A stretch of DNA of 7,304 nucleotides from Nitrososphaerota archaeon (GTDB taxonomy: Archaea > Thermoproteota > Nitrososphaeria > Nitrososphaerales > Gagatemarchaeaceae), in NCBI GenBank assembly GCA_005877185.1, contig VBPQ01000078.1, positions 1 to 7,304 on the forward strand, in the 5' to 3' direction. This document shows, piece by piece, positions 5,355 through 7,304 of this stretch (position 1 is its first letter; each line of letters starts with the position of its first letter). The position numbers and the translations under genes are program-made. Below the pieces are notes generated by a model that worked only from the letters and a program-made list of their open reading frames with translations, did no database searches and had not been told where the DNA came from.

Positions 5355-5726
5355 TCATGCTTGCTTGTTCTCCTTCAGGCGAGCCACCACCCTATTGAAG
5401 GCGCGAATGTATTCGAGGGCGAACTTGTCGGCGTTCTTCTCGGTTCCTCTGTGCTTCCCTCCGACCGACCTGATGTGGTGGTAGAATTCATGCAGGATCA
5501 CGAAGGGGTCGTAGAGAAACTCCCGCTTCGCTGCGAGTATCTCTTTCCTATCTGGAGCATAGACCGCCCGCACCCCCTTGGAGTGCCGCTTGAAGACGCC
5601 GACCCCTAGTCTCGGCGTGTCAACCCTGTATCTCCCGCTCAGGGTCTCCAGGGCAGCCTCGGGCTTTGAATCGAGGATCATGCTCACGACGACGGCCTTG
5701 AAGCGGTCGTCTGGCTCCTCGGCCAC
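5355..5726 (-). CDS. Small HExxH metallopeptidase-like protein (123 aa)
   Basis: A minimal zinc-dependent peptidase-like protein, cytoplasmic with no signal peptide or membrane segment. The core is FVILHEFYHHIRSVGG with His79-Glu80 and His83 as the HExxH zinc site, with an extra His84. It is followed by GTEKNADKFALEYIRAF, where Glu96 is the likely third ligand. The E-x-x-A-D-x-F-A pattern resembles the IrrE/ImmA-type gluzincins and other archaeal mini-zincins. The N-terminal half (DSKPEAALETLSGRYRV, AVYAPDRKEILAAKREFLYDP) would form the usual sheet before the active-site helix. The start is GTG at 5724-5726, six nucleotides after the stop of the upstream 93-aa gene, so the two form an operon. 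The substrate is unknown; a partner role for the 93-aa protein is only suggested by adjacency. Confidence 0.85.
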   Translation of the reverse strand: MAEEPDDRFKAVVVSMILDSKPEAALETLSGRYRVDTPRLGVGVFKRHSKGVRAVYAPDRKEILAAKREFLYDPFVILHEFYHHIRSVGGKHRGTEKNADKFALEYIRAFNRVVARLKENKQA

Positions 5727-5732
5727 GCGAAT

Positions 5733-6014
5733 CTACGCCGCTTCTTCAAGAGTGAAGGTGAACTTCGCCCCTGCGAACTCTCCGGTGCTCACCTTCTCCC
5801 ACTTCACGTCGTACTCCTTCGTGACCTGTTTCCCGATGATCGCCATGTGCTGTGGGAGTCCAGTCCACAGCTTCTCGACCTTGCCCTGGTCCTTCGTGAA
5901 GAGGAGGCTTCGCCGCCGCTTCATGAGGTACTTCACGGCGACGTTCTTGTGCTCATGCCCCTCGACGTCGATCTTCTCCGAGCCCGTATCTATCGTGAAC
6001 CCTCTCTTCGCCAT
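5733..6014 (-). CDS. Hypothetical 93-aa protein, operon partner of the mini metallopeptidase
   Basis: Family not recognised. The sequence is basic and probably strand-rich. It has an N-terminal strand pair (RGFTIDTGSEKIDVEGHEHKN), a basic helix (VAVKYLMKRRRSLLFTK), the WTGLPQHMAIIGKQVTKEYDVKWEKV region, and a final strand GAKFTFTLEEAA. There are no cysteines, transmembrane segments or obvious catalytic motif. Dense Lys/Arg around 29-41 would suit nucleic-acid or acidic-protein binding, but that is speculation. ATG 6012-6014 is preceded by GAAGGAAG and by a TATA-like CATATTTAG about 40 nt upstream, leaving a short leader. It is followed after six bases by the peptidase gene on the same strand, and it is divergent from the GH3 remnant. 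Confidence 0.75.
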   Translation of the reverse strand: MAKRGFTIDTGSEKIDVEGHEHKNVAVKYLMKRRRSLLFTKDQGKVEKLWTGLPQHMAIIGKQVTKEYDVKWEKVSTGEFAGAKFTFTLEEAA

Positions 6015-6050
6015 CTTCCTTCGCTCGCCCCCAGTAGGGCTCCCGAGATT

Positions 6051-6060
6051 CTAAATATGC
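6051..6060. promoter_or_regulatory. TATA element between the 93-aa gene and the GH3 remnant
   Basis: CTAAATATGC reads GCATATTTAG on the minus strand. It is centred about 41 nt from the 93-aa ATG (leader of about 14 nt) and 29 nt from a TTG at 6084 that would start the GH3 gene leaderlessly. Use in both directions is inferred from geometry, as at 1417-1425. Confidence 0.45.
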
Positions 6061-6083
6061 GTGTCAATAGTTCAAGTGCTCAT

Positions 6084-6529
6084 TTGTCAAGCATTCCGAA
6101 TTCACTCCTGAGTCAAATCGTCGAACCCTGGTACGAGTCGCTCAGGAATCCGAGGGAAACGCAGGAGAGGGCCTGCAGACGCTTCTCCTTGGATACTCCA
6201 AGACCGACTACGGGGCGAGATTCGGCGCCTCCGGCATCGGCGGAGTCGAGGAGTTCTGGAGTCGCTTTCCCACCGTTAGTTACGCCGACCTCCTGCCTCA
6301 GATAGGAGAGGTGAGAGAGGGAAGGTTCTCCTCTCTCCTCCCGGAACCAGTGGCCAGGTGGGTCATGACCCGCGGCTCGACGGGCCTCCCCAAGGTGATC
6401 CCCGTGACTGAGACCCACCTCTCGCAGATCCTCTCCGTCGGCGCCCGCGTGGTTGTCAACTACGCCCTGAAACGCGACCCGAGGGTCCTCGAGACGGGAG
6501 TCCTCAACCTGAACTTTCCCCGCCGCTGA
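6084..6529 (+). pseudogene. Broken GH3/ANL acyl-adenylating enzyme gene (frameshifted and C-terminally truncated)
   Basis: This is the N-terminal third of a GH3-family acyl-adenylate-forming enzyme. The first part reads SQIVEPWYESLRNPRETQERA in one frame (to about 6173). The continuation LQTLLLGYSKTDYGARFG is in the frame one base back, and then FWSRFPTVSYADLLPQIGEV and the ATP-binding loop TRGSTGLPKVIPVT (6368-6409) follow. Joining the frames needs one extra base in the GGCC at 6170-6173 (GCC CTG instead of GCCTG), so a one-base loss is the simplest reading. The frame then stops at 6527-6529, soon after GVLNLNFP. GH3 proteins are usually around 500 aa, so roughly two thirds is missing; a convergent gene occupies the following DNA. 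TTG 6084 fits the TATA spacing; ATG 6057 lies inside the TATA element. The frameshift alone could be a sequence error, but the truncation could not. Confidence 0.8.
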
Positions 6530-6557
6530 TGGCGGTCGCCTCAGGCTAGCCTGTGAT

Positions 6558-7304
6558 CTAGGAGACAAGCTTCCCGACCGCCTTCACTTCGTCGGGGAAG
6601 TTCTTGACGAGCCTGTCCTTCTTCAGGTTCTCCCTGACTATCCACCTCAGGTCTGGGTCGCTGCTTCGCGCAATCTGTCGAAGGTAGGCGAAACCCTCCT
6701 TCGGAACCTCCTTGACAACGACACTGAAGGAGTAGCCGAGAGTCTGTCGCAGGGGCCTGAACTCCTCCCCCGCGCGTTTCCCCGCCGAGGCTATACGCGA
6801 GAGTATCTTCCTCTGGAGGTCGAGGGCCCTCTCGGCGACAGTGTGGTCCTTCACCAGGGCGGGTTCCGCGACGCCCGCCGCGACGGCCCTCATCGCGAGC
6901 CAGTCGTCCCCGTCAACTACCCAGCTCTCCAACTCTCGCAGCGTCTTCCCCGCATCGGATTGAATCATCCGCTGTAGCCCCATCGCGACCGCTTCACGCG
7001 TTCGCCATCTTGCTGAGTGCGAGTACCCTCTCATCTGCGTCGCCGATCTTGCGAAGTATTGAGGGAGAGCGGCCCCGACGGACGCCTGGGCGAGAACACC
7101 ACACATGACACCGAACTCTGCGGGCTCATCGCGCCCCTCCACGCTACGGGACATCCCAGCCAACTTCGTCGCGAGTTCCCAATAAGAGGCGGGTTTCTCT
7201 CGGCAACGCTTCGAGAAGAGGTCTCCGAAGGCCCCGAGAAGTTCGAGGTTTGCCCTTGGCCCTGGAAGGTTGCTCTCCCCAGTCAGATACTCGAGCAACC
7301 TCGT
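6558..7304 (-). CDS. Helical-repeat-like protein of unknown function, N-terminus beyond window
   Basis: An alpha-helical protein with pairs of amphipathic helices of the HEAT/ARM style, for example FGVMCGVLAQASVGAAL, REAVAMGLQRMIQSDAGKTLRELESWV, WLAMRAVAAGVAEPAL and the ending FAYLRQIARSSDPDLRWIVRENLKKDRLVKNFPDEVKAV. The W-x-x-R-x-A-V/A repeat positions and the D-P-D-L-R-W-I-V-R-E-N-L motif recall DNA-alkylation-repair-like HEAT proteins, yet I see no catalytic signature, so that is only a fold-level guess. An early GPRANLELLGAFGDLF helix precedes these. The reading frame is still open at the right edge; the codons past an in-frame TTG at 7296-7298 continue as sense, so the true start probably lies outside the window. 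The stop at 6558-6560 is 28 bp from the end of the GH3 remnant on the opposite strand. Confidence 0.75.
   Translation of the reverse strand, partial: TRLLEYLTGESNLPGPRANLELLGAFGDLFSKRCREKPASYWELATKLAGMSRSVEGRDEPAEFGVMCGVLAQASVGAALPQYFARSATQMRGYSHSARWRTREAVAMGLQRMIQSDAGKTLRELESWVVDGDDWLAMRAVAAGVAEPALVKDHTVAERALDLQRKILSRIASAGKRAGEEFRPLRQTLGYSFSVVVKEVPKEGFAYLRQIARSSDPDLRWIVRENLKKDRLVKNFPDEVKAVGKLVS

Noticed and set aside
5578..6054. A 158-codon plus-strand open frame
   Set aside because: It is antisense to the peptidase and 93-aa genes, which have clear motif content or an operon layout, and its translation shows no family features.
5847..6056. Upstream open part of the frame that leads into the GH3 remnant
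   Set aside because: It is antisense to the 93-aa gene and lies upstream of the TATA element; only the part after about 6084 resembles GH3.

Overview
The window is a GC-rich stretch of what looks like an archaeal chromosome. The grounds are a DRG/Obg-type GTPase with a C-terminal TGS domain, a Dpo4-like Y-family polymerase, a HTH_10 (bacterio-opsin activator-like) regulator, and TATA-like boxes about 26-40 nt upstream of most gene starts, several of which appear leaderless. I cannot place the lineage from sequence alone; a high-GC member of the Thaumarchaeota/TACK side or the Thermoplasmatota is possible. I see no tRNA, rRNA, CRISPR array, insertion sequence or prophage. No non-coding stretch exceeds about 150 bases.

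Layout, left to right. On the minus strand, the start of an ABC transporter ATPase runs off the left edge and is preceded by the DRG GTPase gene. A shared, symmetric TATA element (1417-1425) separates DRG from a plus-strand run: a small zinc-ribbon protein, a DUF72 TIM-barrel protein, and DNA polymerase IV, whose start codon directly abuts the DUF72 stop. Convergent to these, on the minus strand, is an overlapping pair of small unknown genes: a 97-aa winged-helix-like protein and a 139-aa protein.

A 139-bp divergent intergenic region (4420-4558) follows. It carries two copies of the dyad CCCGT-N6-ACGGG, one just upstream of each TATA box, and then the HTH_10 regulator on the plus strand. Convergent to it is a minus-strand two-gene operon of a 93-aa unknown protein and a 123-aa mini metallopeptidase (HEFYHH). 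Next is the broken N-terminal part of a GH3/acyl-adenylating enzyme gene on the plus strand, with one frameshift and loss of roughly the last two thirds. Finally, a helical-repeat-like protein on the minus strand runs off the right edge.

Functionally this is mostly housekeeping or accessory chromosome, not one integrated system. The parts that stand out are the paired operator-like dyads in the HTH_10 divergent promoter, the decaying GH3 gene, the DUF72-dinB coupling, and the small peptidase operon.
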